A stretch of 64,000 nucleotides of DNA from positions 1 through 64,000 of the forward strand of contig JAYFPE010000005.1 in the NCBI GenBank assembly GCA_034928145.1. The letters run 5' to 3'. Below the pieces are notes generated by a model, which did no database searches, had not been told where the DNA came from, and saw nothing but the letters and a program-made list of their open reading frames with translations. This document shows, piece after piece, positions 7,919 through 16,355 of the stretch (position 1 is its first letter; the number at the start of each line of letters is the position of its first letter). A program made the position numbers and the translations under genes. The DNA is from Pelethousia sp034928145. GTDB taxonomy: Bacteria > Bacillota > Clostridia > Christensenellales > CAG-138.

Positions 7919-9268
7919 TTAAGCGTTTATAAGATTCTCAAAAAAATCGATTATGTGCTCCCTTTTATATTTTACTTCTACTTCTTTAGTAATGAAAATC
8001 GTAAGTTTATTCAATGATCTGGTCAAGGCTACGTACAGTCTACTTTTAGTTGCATTATCCTCTGTCTTTACACCGAAAAGATATGCCGCCAAATCCGGTG
8101 TTAAAATAAACAAACAATTTTCACCTTCTTGCCCTTTAATGCTATCTATAGAACTGACCAAAATTTTTTCTTCATCTGGTGTGGCGGAGTTATCTAAAAG
8201 CATATTAATAATAGCACCATATGCCTTTTTACTCAGTGTGTCATATTTAAATGTTTCACTCATGGCTTTTTTCTCATTATGAGTGGTCGTATATTTTTTC
8301 AATAGCGTTTCCGCATAATAATGTGATGTTTTTAGCAAAATCAGTTCAGCCTTATTAGGATGAAGCCTACGCATTTCGCTTTCAATTTCTTCTGATAGCC
8401 CCAATAAAATGTCCTTTGCTTTTTCGGTATTGTGTGTCTCGTATTTTCCTTGTTTTTGGGAAATATAACACAAGTCGAAATCTTCTTCATTTATCAGTTC
8501 ACTGCATGGCTTGTCATTTTCAAACAATATCTTAAGATATCCGCCTTCTTTATTAGAATATTGTTGCTGTTGGCTCTCCACAATTGAATTTGAGAGCACT
8601 AAATGTTTTTGCGGGCAACGATGGCATACCCCTATGTAACTTACATTGTCTTTAGACTTTTCCATAATATTTTTCAAACATTTACGCCCTTTTAAGTCTT
8701 GCTTGGGATCTCCCATTAGTATAAGGGGAATTCCTATTTCATTGAGCGTTTCAATGATCATCTGCATATCTGAATCAATATCCTGTGCCTCATCAATACA
8801 GATCCCACCACAATATTCTTTAAACACATTTTTTATGATTGCCCGTTTATCTTTCACAGTTTTTTTGTCATCGGATTTCTTCACCACAACCCACTTTGCT
8901 CTCTCAGGAATAACTGTTTGATGCAATATATTAATATCCTCCAGTCTCCTTATCTTCATATTTCTATATTCAGGGTTCTGCGGCAAAGGAGCTATAGATA
9001 TCCGCTCGTAATGTTTTCCGAACAATAAATAGTAATAGGGTTTGATAAATTCTCTATACAAAAATGAATGGATTGTACTTATAACAATACTATTTGGAAT
9101 AACCCCATAATATCTTTGCAGCTTTTGCTCGATGCATGACACTGCATTATTCGTAAAAGTGATGCAAAAAATATGCTTATTCTCATTTGTTTTCTTCCGC
9201 AGGTCCACTATTGTATCTGCCATTGTAGTTGTTTTTCCTGCTCCGGCACCGGCTATACTAATCTGCAT
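7919..9268 (-). CDS. gajB: Gabija protein GajB, UvrD/Rep-like helicase
   Basis: The 449-residue product carries superfamily-1 helicase motifs: Walker A GAGAGKT at 7-13, motif Ia TFTNNAV, motif II DEAQ at 159-162 (GICIDEAQDID), motif III LMGDPKQDL and a C-terminal RLYVALTRS resembling motif VI. Length is close to known GajB (near 490 residues). It lies 26 bases downstream of gajA and has its own GAGGTGG site, so the pair forms a standard two-gene Gabija operon. In known systems GajA and GajB assemble into a large complex; GajB senses or processes nucleic acid ends and consumes nucleotides while GajA cuts DNA. Assignment rests on the pairing with a TOPRIM-containing ATPase. Confidence 0.88.
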   Translation of the reverse strand: MQISIAGAGAGKTTTMADTIVDLRKKTNENKHIFCITFTNNAVSCIEQKLQRYYGVIPNSIVISTIHSFLYREFIKPYYYLLFGKHYERISIAPLPQNPEYRNMKIRRLEDINILHQTVIPERAKWVVVKKSDDKKTVKDKRAIIKNVFKEYCGGICIDEAQDIDSDMQMIIETLNEIGIPLILMGDPKQDLKGRKCLKNIMEKSKDNVSYIGVCHRCPQKHLVLSNSIVESQQQQYSNKEGGYLKILFENDKPCSELINEEDFDLCYISQKQGKYETHNTEKAKDILLGLSEEIESEMRRLHPNKAELILLKTSHYYAETLLKKYTTTHNEKKAMSETFKYDTLSKKAYGAIINMLLDNSATPDEEKILVSSIDSIKGQEGENCLFILTPDLAAYLFGVKTEDNATKSRLYVALTRSLNKLTIFITKEVEVKYKREHIIDFFENLINA

Positions 9269-9294
9269 GTTTACACCACCTCAAACACACAATC

Positions 9295-11046
9295 CTATTT
9301 TAAAAAATTAAACACTTCCTGGATGTGCTTAGGCATACTCAAATCCGAGAGGTCTCCATTAGCAATATCTTTACAGATAGTAAGCATGTCTGATGCTTTT
9401 GCTTCTCTCCATGCAGCCTGCATTTGCTCAGGCGTCATGTCTTTCCACCCAAACAACTCGCCATATTTCTGCTTGAGAATAGTATAGTTATTTCCTGTTT
9501 TTACGATTTCCGGCTCCAGTGTATACTCGGAAGTTGTCCGAATACATACATGGGCCCCGTCATCATATTTATCATGTTGTTTTTTGGCGTTTTCCTGATC
9601 ATCATAATCACGAATGATTCCCAACTTATTTTCTGTATTCTTATTAATTTTCTCCCAGATCTTGATTATCTCGATAAAACCTTTATGGAAGGAAAGCACT
9701 TCAATATCGCTTAACTCTTTTCTTGAATCTATATAAGCACGAAGAAGCATCTCTTCTGATATTCCTTCAACCAAAACGCATTTCTTTGAGAAAAACAACT
9801 TAAACAAATCCAGATTCGGATTCTTGGTAAGATAGTCTCTTGAGGAGTCATCAAGTTCATCTATAAAGGAAAACGCTTGTCCACCATGCATAACTACAAC
9901 ATTTTTTAAATTCATTTTGTTTATAAACTCTGTGCTATGTGTGGAGTAGAATAGCTGCGTTGTAAGATTCTTTACTGTGAACACCTTCAAGAAACTTACC
10001 ATAAGCTTAATATTGTTGATACATAGATGAGCTTCTGGTTCTTCTATTGTAAGCACATTTAGAGCAACATCCGTTTGCCTTTCTGATAGTGAATTGATTA
10101 GAACAAAAAGCAAGATAAGATTTCTATATCCAAGCCCTTGTAGCGATAGTTCCGCATTCGAATAACCTAAACGGACACTGTTTAATATGCTTTGCATAGG
10201 CGGCATGTTGGGCAGTATGCTAATATGGGAAAAGAATTCCTTGGCGTCAGCTAATTCAGATTCGTCTTGCCAATTAATTACACTATCCATATTACTGACA
10301 GATTTGAGTTCTTCGAAAAAGCGATTGTATTCTTTTTCGACCTTCAACTTGTCATCATCAGTCAATCCTGTCTGCAGTAGTTTCACTAATGACTTTGACC
10401 CCAGACGCTCTTTGGATCTTGAGAACTCATCTCTTTCAGCTTCAAGTGATACATATTTATATAACTTCAAAACATCGTAGGTGACTGACCCCTTGCCCGG
10501 AACACTTACTGAATATGAATAATATTCTGTTGGCAGTAGATTCATCTTCACTTCATTTATCGATTTCATATCTAATTTCCCGTCACCATCAGAGAGAACT
10601 TTTTTTACAATACTGTAGATATCATCAATCTTTGAAGGTTTATATTCGTACCTAAGACCATACTGCATCTGACCGTTTTCTACGGAAAAGCTCAGATCTT
10701 TCACAAAGTATCCTTCGGTTTTTTCAGGTTTCAAATGCACCTCAACCATCACAACAGGCAAATGTGCAACGAACTCAGCACAAGAAACGATGCCGTTCGC
10801 AATTTTCACTTGGTTGTCAATAATATAGTGATAATATTCACCTTTTGCTACATCATTAATATCTATCCATGATAAATTTTTGCCCGAAAACCCCGCTTCT
10901 TCAGTTAAAAAGGGAAATGTTATCGCCTTTAGGAGATTGCTTTTACCGCTGTTATTTTCGCCAATCAGTGCGACCGTTTCACTCAAATGAATATCAATTT
11001 CTTTTAAGTTTCTATAATTGTTTATTATCAGTCTCGATATTTTCAA
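9295..11046 (-). CDS. gajA: Gabija protein GajA, OLD-family ATPase with TOPRIM nuclease
   Basis: The 583-residue product (known GajA is about 580) has Walker A GENNSGKS at 29-36, a signature-like SLQGLGYRN near 301, Walker B with catalytic glutamate LTIEEPEAH at 332-340 and an STHS H-loop at 368-371. A TOPRIM domain follows: E427/E431 in VLVEGISEE and D480/D482 in IIRDYDD. GajA is a sequence-specific DNA-nicking enzyme held inactive by nucleotides and released when phage replication depletes them. The start is TTG at 11046, chosen for the GGAGGTG site 5 bases upstream. It sits between a large serine recombinase gene (46 bases upstream) and gajB, so it is cargo of a recombinase-carrying element. 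Confidence 0.9.
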   Translation of the reverse strand: MKISRLIINNYRNLKEIDIHLSETVALIGENNSGKSNLLKAITFPFLTEEAGFSGKNLSWIDINDVAKGEYYHYIIDNQVKIANGIVSCAEFVAHLPVVMVEVHLKPEKTEGYFVKDLSFSVENGQMQYGLRYEYKPSKIDDIYSIVKKVLSDGDGKLDMKSINEVKMNLLPTEYYSYSVSVPGKGSVTYDVLKLYKYVSLEAERDEFSRSKERLGSKSLVKLLQTGLTDDDKLKVEKEYNRFFEELKSVSNMDSVINWQDESELADAKEFFSHISILPNMPPMQSILNSVRLGYSNAELSLQGLGYRNLILLFVLINSLSERQTDVALNVLTIEEPEAHLCINNIKLMVSFLKVFTVKNLTTQLFYSTHSTEFINKMNLKNVVVMHGGQAFSFIDELDDSSRDYLTKNPNLDLFKLFFSKKCVLVEGISEEMLLRAYIDSRKELSDIEVLSFHKGFIEIIKIWEKINKNTENKLGIIRDYDDQENAKKQHDKYDDGAHVCIRTTSEYTLEPEIVKTGNNYTILKQKYGELFGWKDMTPEQMQAAWREAKASDMLTICKDIANGDLSDLSMPKHIQEVFNFLK

Positions 11047-11092
11047 AAGAACACCTCCGACTATTATCTTCTATGTGTGTCTATTCATGAAT

Positions 11093-12481
11093 CTACAACT
11101 TATAATGAATTTCAAATCGGTCCTCATCCTTTACAACTACCTTCTTAATCAATTGCCTCGCCAAGATGTCATCATACTCCAGCACCAGCCTTTGGCTAAA
11201 CAGCTCCTGTAAAGCGGCCCTTGTGGAAGCTAAATCCGAAGCCAGTTGTGCTGAAGCAAGCAGGGCTTCCTGAAGGATAGGAAAATTGATCTGGCTTCTA
11301 ATGCTATTTGTAATAGCATCGTGCAGCGCCCATTCTTCAACCGTTGGAGAATCACAGGTTTCCTTGCCCAATTCAAGTCGGCTCAGGCAGCGCCAGACAA
11401 TTTTCTTTCCCCCCGGCCGTGTCCACGTCACCCTGCGGTATAGGGCCCCGCAATTGCCACAGGTGAGCAGATCGCTTAACGCATATTTCCCGCTGTACTT
11501 TGACCTCCCGGTTTTGCCGTGTATGGAGCGCTGCGGTAAACTGGCCCGCCGGGCGATTTCCTCCTGAACTTTTTGAAAGGTTTCACGGTCAATAATCGCC
11601 GGATGGCATTCATGAACATAGTACCTGGGGAGTTGACCAACATTTTTCTCTGAGCGACGGGTAAAGAGATCGGAAACAAATGTTTTCTGCAGCAGGGCAT
11701 CTCCCGTATATTTTTCATTGGAGAGGATATGACGAACTGTGCCATCCCGCCATTTTTCTTTACCCCGGATAGTTTTTATACCCTCTGCTTCAAAATCAGA
11801 GATTATTTTTGCAATACTCTCACCCTGGAGATAACGGGAAAAGATGCGTCTTACAAGTTCGGCTTCTTCAGGGTCAATTTCAGGATTTCCATCAGGACCC
11901 TCGCGGTAACCAAGAAAGTTGCTGTAAATATAATTTACTTTCCCATCCTTGAAGTTTTTGCGAATTCCCCATTTAATATTGCCGCTCAGAGATTCGCTTT
12001 CCGCCTGAGCTGCACTCATCATAAAGGTGAGAATCAGCTCATTTTCAAGGGTTAAAGTGTTAATATTCTCTTTTTCAAAATAGACGCCGATACCAAGTGC
12101 TTTGAGCTGCCGTATATAATCTAAGCCGTCTAATGTATTTCGTACAAATCGGGAAACAGATTTTGTAATAATCAAATCTATTTTTCCCCGCCGGCAGGCC
12201 CGAATCATTCGATTAAATTCTTTCCTGCCTTTTGTCGACGTCCCTGAAATCCCTTGGTCGGCGTATATGGCAACCAGTATCCATCCAGGATTAGTTTTGA
12301 TTTTTTCGTGATAGTATTCTACCTGTGACTCGTAGCTAGAAAGCTGCTCTTCCGAGTTAGTGGATACGCGGCAATAAGCGGCAACTCTAATGGGCTGAGC
12401 ATAGAAACTGCCCGAAGCGGATTCTTCAGCTTCGGGTGGAATCTTTGTTACTCTCAGATGACTGCTTTCGCTCATTGTCAC
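11093..12481 (-). CDS. Large serine recombinase (TnpX/TndX-like)
   Basis: The 462-residue product has a complete large serine recombinase layout. The resolvase domain includes the nucleophile S40 (AAYCRVSTN) and TKSVSRFVRNTLDG near 107-119. A recombinase DNA-binding domain follows (GYREGPDGNPEID, LSNEKYTGDALLQK), then a zinc ribbon with Cys 341, 344, 365 and 376, and a C-terminal helical tail of about 70 residues. Such enzymes integrate and excise mobile elements without needing a tyrosine integrase. GTG 12481 is used because AAAGG lies five bases upstream; ATG two codons on is possible. It starts 12 bases after the KilA-N gene and is followed by gajA, so KilA-N, recombinase and Gabija form one minus-strand run. 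Confidence 0.92.
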   Translation of the reverse strand: MTMSESSHLRVTKIPPEAEESASGSFYAQPIRVAAYCRVSTNSEEQLSSYESQVEYYHEKIKTNPGWILVAIYADQGISGTSTKGRKEFNRMIRACRRGKIDLIITKSVSRFVRNTLDGLDYIRQLKALGIGVYFEKENINTLTLENELILTFMMSAAQAESESLSGNIKWGIRKNFKDGKVNYIYSNFLGYREGPDGNPEIDPEEAELVRRIFSRYLQGESIAKIISDFEAEGIKTIRGKEKWRDGTVRHILSNEKYTGDALLQKTFVSDLFTRRSEKNVGQLPRYYVHECHPAIIDRETFQKVQEEIARRASLPQRSIHGKTGRSKYSGKYALSDLLTCGNCGALYRRVTWTRPGGKKIVWRCLSRLELGKETCDSPTVEEWALHDAITNSIRSQINFPILQEALLASAQLASDLASTRAALQELFSQRLVLEYDDILARQLIKKVVVKDEDRFEIHYKL

Positions 12482-12493
12482 ATCGGCCTTTCT

Positions 12494-13135
12494 TTAACTA
12501 CCGGAGCGCATTTCTAAAAACGTCAGCTTGTATGCCGGGGATAGCCATAACATAAATTCGCAGGCAATGACCGGATGGGCCAAGGTACCACCGTTTCTGC
12601 CTTGTTTAGAAACAAGCCCGATAGCATTTGTTTGGTCAATCCATTGCTTTGGAGTCATTGTAAAAGGGCCTGATTGCTGCTCCATCATGGCTTCATATCC
12701 CAATTGGTTGAAGTCAGTGTTGTTGACTGCCTCCCATAAAGCTAAAAAGTCCAGTGTATTACGGCTTCTCATCCAGCTTTGGATGACATGAGCCGGGGAT
12801 TCCTCCGTCAATGTGCGCACAGCTTCCGTCAAAGAAACAAAGGCCGGAGGCTGTAGTTGGATTTCACCCTCAACGTCTCGGTGAGGATGCTGCATTTCTA
12901 CAGAAGATGGCTCTTCAATCGTTGAAATCGTGGTGGAGTTGGCGGAAATGGTAGTCCGAACCTCTTGAATATCTTTGATAGGCATATCTGAAATATGAAA
13001 GCGCTCATATAGAAAATGAGACATCTTCTCAAAGTCGCTCTGCGTAATTTTGCCTTCACTCAATAGTGTGGTAAGGTACTTTTCCTTTGCGATAACATAC
13101 ATCACAAGACGATTGTTGTTCGTTAAGTTCTCCAA
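12494..13135 (-). CDS. KilA-N domain protein with SHOCT-like N-terminal segment
   Basis: The product has about 213 residues. Residues 15-50 (KYLTTLLSEGKITQSDFEK) resemble the short SHOCT-type helical domain. Residues 55-110 look like a flexible linker. Residues 115-211 match the KilA-N DNA-binding fold of phages (SPAHVIQSWMRSRNTLDFL, GPFTMTPKQWIDQT, GRNGGTLAHPVIACEFMLWLS). The C-terminus stops soon after the fold, so it is compact. TTG 13135 is preferred because GGAGGTG lies five bases upstream; GTG 13141 would overlap that site. KilA-N proteins are phage and mobile-element DNA-binding proteins. Here the gene sits directly upstream of the recombinase, with a 12-base gap, so it may regulate or accompany it. 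Exact role unknown. Confidence 0.8.
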   Translation of the reverse strand: MENLTNNNRLVMYVIAKEKYLTTLLSEGKITQSDFEKMSHFLYERFHISDMPIKDIQEVRTTISANSTTISTIEEPSSVEMQHPHRDVEGEIQLQPPAFVSLTEAVRTLTEESPAHVIQSWMRSRNTLDFLALWEAVNNTDFNQLGYEAMMEQQSGPFTMTPKQWIDQTNAIGLVSKQGRNGGTLAHPVIACEFMLWLSPAYKLTFLEMRSGS

Positions 13136-13188
13136 AACCACACCTCCATTTCCTAAATATTCTAATTATATCACATACTTCGACAGTT

Positions 13189-13821
13189 TTATAGACTAAA
13201 TCCCTGATATTCCCTCTGAACAAATTCCGGAATCAGTGCCCCACCAGACAGGACCTGCACACACTCTAAATTGTCCTTAACAACTTCAGAATCAAATTCT
13301 GAGATCCCCAGCATTTCACAAACAGCCTGCTTTAGTTCATTTTCGGGAAGTGAGGGAGCATGCTGGCAAATGCCTTTTCCATGCTTTACTCGATTGGAGC
13401 AGCGCCACACAATCTCACCGGAAGGGCGGGTGATGCGCCAGTATACGCCGCCGCATTCGGCACAAATAAGAAGGCCACTCAGTACATCTTTCGAATAGTA
13501 CTGGGTGGCCTTTCGCTTGTTGGTATCCTCGTCTATGCTGCTGCGTTTGCCCTTCTCATTTTGGACCGCAAAGTAGTCGTCAAAGCTGATGACGGCATTT
13601 ATATACTTTACGTTACTCAGCATCTTATCAAGCACCGACTTGCTCCAGTGTTCTTTGCCAGAGGGGGACGGGATGTTCTGTTCAAAAAGAAAGTCGGCAA
13701 TACCTGCCAGACTTTTTCCGGAGAGATACTGCCGATAGATTTCTTGTACAACCGCTGCCTGTTCGGAAATGACCTCAAGCAAACCATTGTCAGACACTCT
13801 AAATCCATATACTCTTTTCAT
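13189..13821 (-). CDS. Catalytic-domain-less serine recombinase homologue
   Basis: The 210-residue product starts MKRVYGFRVSDNG, where the recombinase DNA-binding domain begins in full-length enzymes, and has no resolvase domain and no nucleophilic serine. It retains EQNIPSPSGKEHWSKSVLDKMLSN, a shortened middle segment, and a complete zinc ribbon (Cys 120, 123, 141, 152). GGAAGG sits six bases before the ATG at 13821, so the short form has its own translation start. It is the first gene of module A, 53 bases ahead of the KilA-N gene. It could bind att-like DNA as a partner or antagonist of the full recombinase; that is inference. A second gene of the same design (now broken) begins module B at 7579. 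Confidence 0.8.
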   Translation of the reverse strand: MKRVYGFRVSDNGLLEVISEQAAVVQEIYRQYLSGKSLAGIADFLFEQNIPSPSGKEHWSKSVLDKMLSNVKYINAVISFDDYFAVQNEKGKRSSIDEDTNKRKATQYYSKDVLSGLLICAECGGVYWRITRPSGEIVWRCSNRVKHGKGICQHAPSLPENELKQAVCEMLGISEFDSEVVKDNLECVQVLSGGALIPEFVQREYQGFSL

Positions 13822-13988
13822 ATTCAACCTTCCTTTCAGTAAATTAAAAGTCAACTATACTTGCCTTTTAACGGCGAGGCACATTAGCCAAATACTTTAA
13901 AGTCAAGTATATGCGTGTTTTATATGGTCATCTTCGCGGTCAACCGCTCATTTCATCCTCATTTTCATTGATTTTAGGGCAAAAAATA

Positions 13989-14028
13989 AACAGAATTGCC
14001 TTTTACTTTCGTAAAAAACAATCCTGTT
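13989..14028. terminator. Stem-loop
   Basis: AACAGAATTG (13989-13998) pairs with CAATCCTGTT (14019-14028) with one mismatch, and an inner TTTTAC/GTAAAA stem closes on TTTC. It lies between the small membrane-protein fragment and the recombinase-like gene and could terminate the upstream transcript. Confidence 0.4.
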
Positions 14029-14034
14029 CTCTTT

Positions 14035-14062
14035 GACGGAGACGATAGGATTTGAACCCCCG
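14035..14062 (-). other. tRNA 3'-end-like fragment (possible att remnant)
   Basis: The minus strand reads GGGGGTTCAAATCC then TATCGTCTCCGTC, close to the T-arm and acceptor end of a tRNA-Ser, but no D-arm or anticodon arm precedes it. Short tRNA 3' ends of this kind are left behind at attachment sites of integrated elements. Confidence 0.4.
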
Positions 14063-14208
14063 CATTTCTCTGTTTTTCCTGTCATATAGCAGAAAAAACT
14101 CCAATTATTTGTCGATATTCCGTATCACTACCACTTGTAGAGCCTTATAAATCCTGCTTCTATGCGGGGTTTTACATGTTTGGTGAAAATAGATGCCTTT
14201 TTCGTTCA

Positions 14209-14373
14209 TCATGGTCTTTTCTGCTTATACAGTGCGGAAATCGTTCCAAGAGCCGCGCCCACACCGGCGCCAATGCAAAGCCATAAAACTAAGTTTTGAA
14301 GCAGCGCACCAAGCACTGCTTTTTCATTATAATCCCTCTCACTGACCGCTTCGCGACCCAAGATTGGGCGCAT
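14209..14373 (-). pseudogene. Truncated copy of small membrane protein
   Basis: A 54-codon frame ends AVLGALLQNLVLWLCIGAGVG then AALGTISALYKQKRP. Its hydrophobic core is nearly the same as that of the 59-residue protein at 21873-22052 (VLGALLQNIVLWLCIGAGVG), but the N-terminal half (MRPILGREAVSERDYNEK) is unrelated, has no good ribosome site and replaces the first membrane segment. It is therefore probably a 5'-replaced remnant of a duplicated gene. Confidence 0.5.
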
Positions 14374-14417
14374 CCAGATATGTGATCGATATTATGCAGC
14401 GCCAAACCTCCTATGAC

Positions 14418-15275
14418 CTACTTCTTTTCCACCGGCAGCCAAACCTCGCAGCGATAGTCCTCGGCCTGTTGATTTCCTTCGAAATATACTTCTATATCCG
14501 GCGCATCTGCGTATTCGTAGCCGGAATTCGGAAGCCATTCGCTGATGATATGCTTTTGCAGGACTTGGATAGCCGTTGGCATGGGGCCGATGCAAGTAAA
14601 AATCGCCCATGTGCAAGCCGGAACAGTATATTCATACAAGCCGTCTGGCACAACCATGTCACTGGGCGCAGCGATGTAATAATCGAAATCCTTGCCTTTC
14701 ATACTGCTGGTTAGGCCCAAAATACCTTTCGGCTCCTGATTCACAAGTCCCAAAATCTGCGAAAATGTGCCGCTCTGCACTGTTTTCTGCCAGAATGCCG
14801 GAATCTGTGCGAAATTTTCCTCCACGTTCAGAACATAATGCTCTTTAGCTCCAACGATTCTAAATTCGTCCTTCTTTTCAATACGATAATCCATTTCAAC
14901 CTCTCCCTTTATAATGATTTTGAAGCTGATGGGCAAATAGGCTTTCAGGACTGCCCCGGATTTTTGCGCTTCAGAGGGTGCGATTCCGTGTACGCCCTGA
15001 AAGGCACGGTTGAAAGCGGTGGGCGAATCATACCCGTATTTCAGGGCAATGTCTATGATTCTCTCGTTCTCATTTTGCAAATCTGCCGCCGCTCTTGTCA
15101 TCTTTCGCCGACGTATATATTCTCCAAGCGGCACCTCTGCCAAATAAGAAAACATACGTTGAAAGTGAAAAGGGGAGCAACAGGCAATCTGCGCCATGTG
15201 CGTCAGGTCAATTTCGTCCTCCAAATGTTCTTCCAAATACACAATTACTGCATTCAGCCTGTTCAACCATTCCAT
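14418..15275 (-). CDS. AraC-family regulator with GyrI-like effector domain
   Basis: The product has about 285 residues. Residues 1-105 are an AraC/XylS double helix-turn-helix (IDLTHMAQIACCSPFHFQRMFSY and DIALKYGYDSPTAFNRAFQ). Residues 125-285 match the GyrI-like small-molecule binding fold (MDYRIEKKDEFRIVGAKEHY, CTWAIFTCIGPMPTAIQVLQK). Proteins of this design sense cationic or hydrophobic compounds and activate resistance genes. ATG 15275 is chosen because AGGAG lies eight bases upstream; the ATG seven codons earlier has none. It is the last complete gene of the minus-strand envelope-stress cluster. Target genes cannot be named from sequence. Confidence 0.85.
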   Translation of the reverse strand: MEWLNRLNAVIVYLEEHLEDEIDLTHMAQIACCSPFHFQRMFSYLAEVPLGEYIRRRKMTRAAADLQNENERIIDIALKYGYDSPTAFNRAFQGVHGIAPSEAQKSGAVLKAYLPISFKIIIKGEVEMDYRIEKKDEFRIVGAKEHYVLNVEENFAQIPAFWQKTVQSGTFSQILGLVNQEPKGILGLTSSMKGKDFDYYIAAPSDMVVPDGLYEYTVPACTWAIFTCIGPMPTAIQVLQKHIISEWLPNSGYEYADAPDIEVYFEGNQQAEDYRCEVWLPVEKK

Positions 15276-15350
15276 GTCCTCAACTCCTATATCCATGTTA
15301 AACGAATAAGCTCACTTCGTCCTCTCTGTTTCCTGCATAAATCAGAGAGT

Positions 15351-15776
15351 TTACTTTTTTATGAGCTCAATATCTTCAGTAGGCAGCCAGTCATCCATAT
15401 TGCCGTAGCTGCTCCGATCAACCGCAAAAGGTGTGATTTCCTGTAAATTTTCCACCTCAATCAGCACAAGATAGCGTTTACCGCCCCATCGTTTAATCTG
15501 ATTAGGGGTAAGACAAAGCATTGTCTGATAATCTGAAATAAGCTTTTGCGATTCTTCCACAGTTAGCTTTTCTGAGCTAAATACATTTTTCACCGTGGCA
15601 CAGCACTGCACCAACCCATCACCGCTGTTTTCAACAAACCATAAAACCTCGCCGGGATGAACCCGTCCGTGGGGCAGTTTTCTTCCGGCAGCTCCCCGGA
15701 TAATCATGCTTTTCTGGCCGCTTTTGAGCTTGTCCAGCTCCTTTTCTTTCGCCTCAAGATATACAGCATGATCCAT
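15351..15776 (-). CDS. ASCH/PUA-like domain protein
   Basis: The 141-residue soluble protein begins MDHAVYLEAKEKELDKLKSG and contains GRVHPGEVLWFVEN, FSSEKLTVEESQKLI and KRYLVLIEVENLQEI. This order of small strands resembles ASCH/PUA-type RNA-binding or nucleotide-binding folds. GGGAGG is eight bases upstream of the ATG. It lies between a membrane protein gene and the AraC/GyrI gene, all on the minus strand. The fold assignment is by eye, and no function is assigned. Confidence 0.6.
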   Translation of the reverse strand: MDHAVYLEAKEKELDKLKSGQKSMIIRGAAGRKLPHGRVHPGEVLWFVENSGDGLVQCCATVKNVFSSEKLTVEESQKLISDYQTMLCLTPNQIKRWGGKRYLVLIEVENLQEITPFAVDRSSYGNMDDWLPTEDIELIKK

Positions 15777-15798
15777 AAGTCAAACCTCCCTTAATAAT

Positions 15799-16278
15799 TT
15801 ATTTTGTGTTAATTATTGCGGTCTTTTTCCCCTGCCACCAACAGAAAAGCCAAGAAAACGCAAGCATTTGAAGGGCGATTTCCGGGTATCCGATGAATGG
15901 ATTGAAGGAGAATCGGGTATACAGAAAGCCTTCAATCGATCCTGGGCCAGTAATCACCGCACCGATACTGGTGAGGACAAACAGTAAAAAGAACAGCTTG
16001 AGCCAGCCTAATCTGCGCCCGATGATGACCTCGCGGAACGGAAAAATTGCAAGCGCTAAAAGTACGCCGCGCAATACCTGTGCAGGGGGCGCAAGCCCGA
16101 CGGACAACGAATCGGAGGGCTTCATCACCAATTCAAATATCGGGTCGTTTTTGAAATATTCAAAATATCTGCTGACCAGCATAAAGAAAAGTCCGAAGAC
16201 CAGATATGTCAGCGTGTGTATGGCAATAAACCGCAGAGTAAATTGAATGACGGGGTGTTGGATTGTTATTTTTTTCAT
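15799..16278 (-). CDS. Four-helix membrane protein of unknown function
   Basis: The 159-residue product starts MKKITIQHPVIQF and has about four hydrophobic segments (LRFIAIHTLTYLVFGLFFML, VLRGVLLALAIFPF, LFFLLFVLTSIGAVI, IALQMLAFSWLFCWW). The ATG at 16278 follows GGAGG by seven bases; an ATG two codons upstream is closer to that site and less likely. It sits downstream of the two serine hydrolases in the same orientation. No family is recognised. Confidence 0.7.
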   Translation of the reverse strand: MKKITIQHPVIQFTLRFIAIHTLTYLVFGLFFMLVSRYFEYFKNDPIFELVMKPSDSLSVGLAPPAQVLRGVLLALAIFPFREVIIGRRLGWLKLFFLLFVLTSIGAVITGPGSIEGFLYTRFSFNPFIGYPEIALQMLAFSWLFCWWQGKKTAIINTK

Positions 16279-16355
16279 GATCAATCCTCCTCTAATCCGT
16301 TATTTCACTCCACATTAAACAAAGAGGCGAAAACACGCCCCGGTTCTTAAAAGCG

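Larger units (their letters stand above)
13822..14208. other. Non-coding gap with hairpin and tRNA 3'-like fragment
   Basis: No gene is supported in this 387-base AT-rich gap. It contains a hairpin (13989-14028, one mismatch, inner TTTTAC/GTAAAA stem) and at 14035-14062 a minus-strand sequence resembling the last part of a tRNA-Ser (GGTTCAAATCC then GTCTCCGTC). Two related blocks AGTCAACTATAC and AGTCAAGTATAT lie near 13849 and 13895 and could be regulatory. The gap forms the upstream boundary of module A. Confidence 0.45.
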
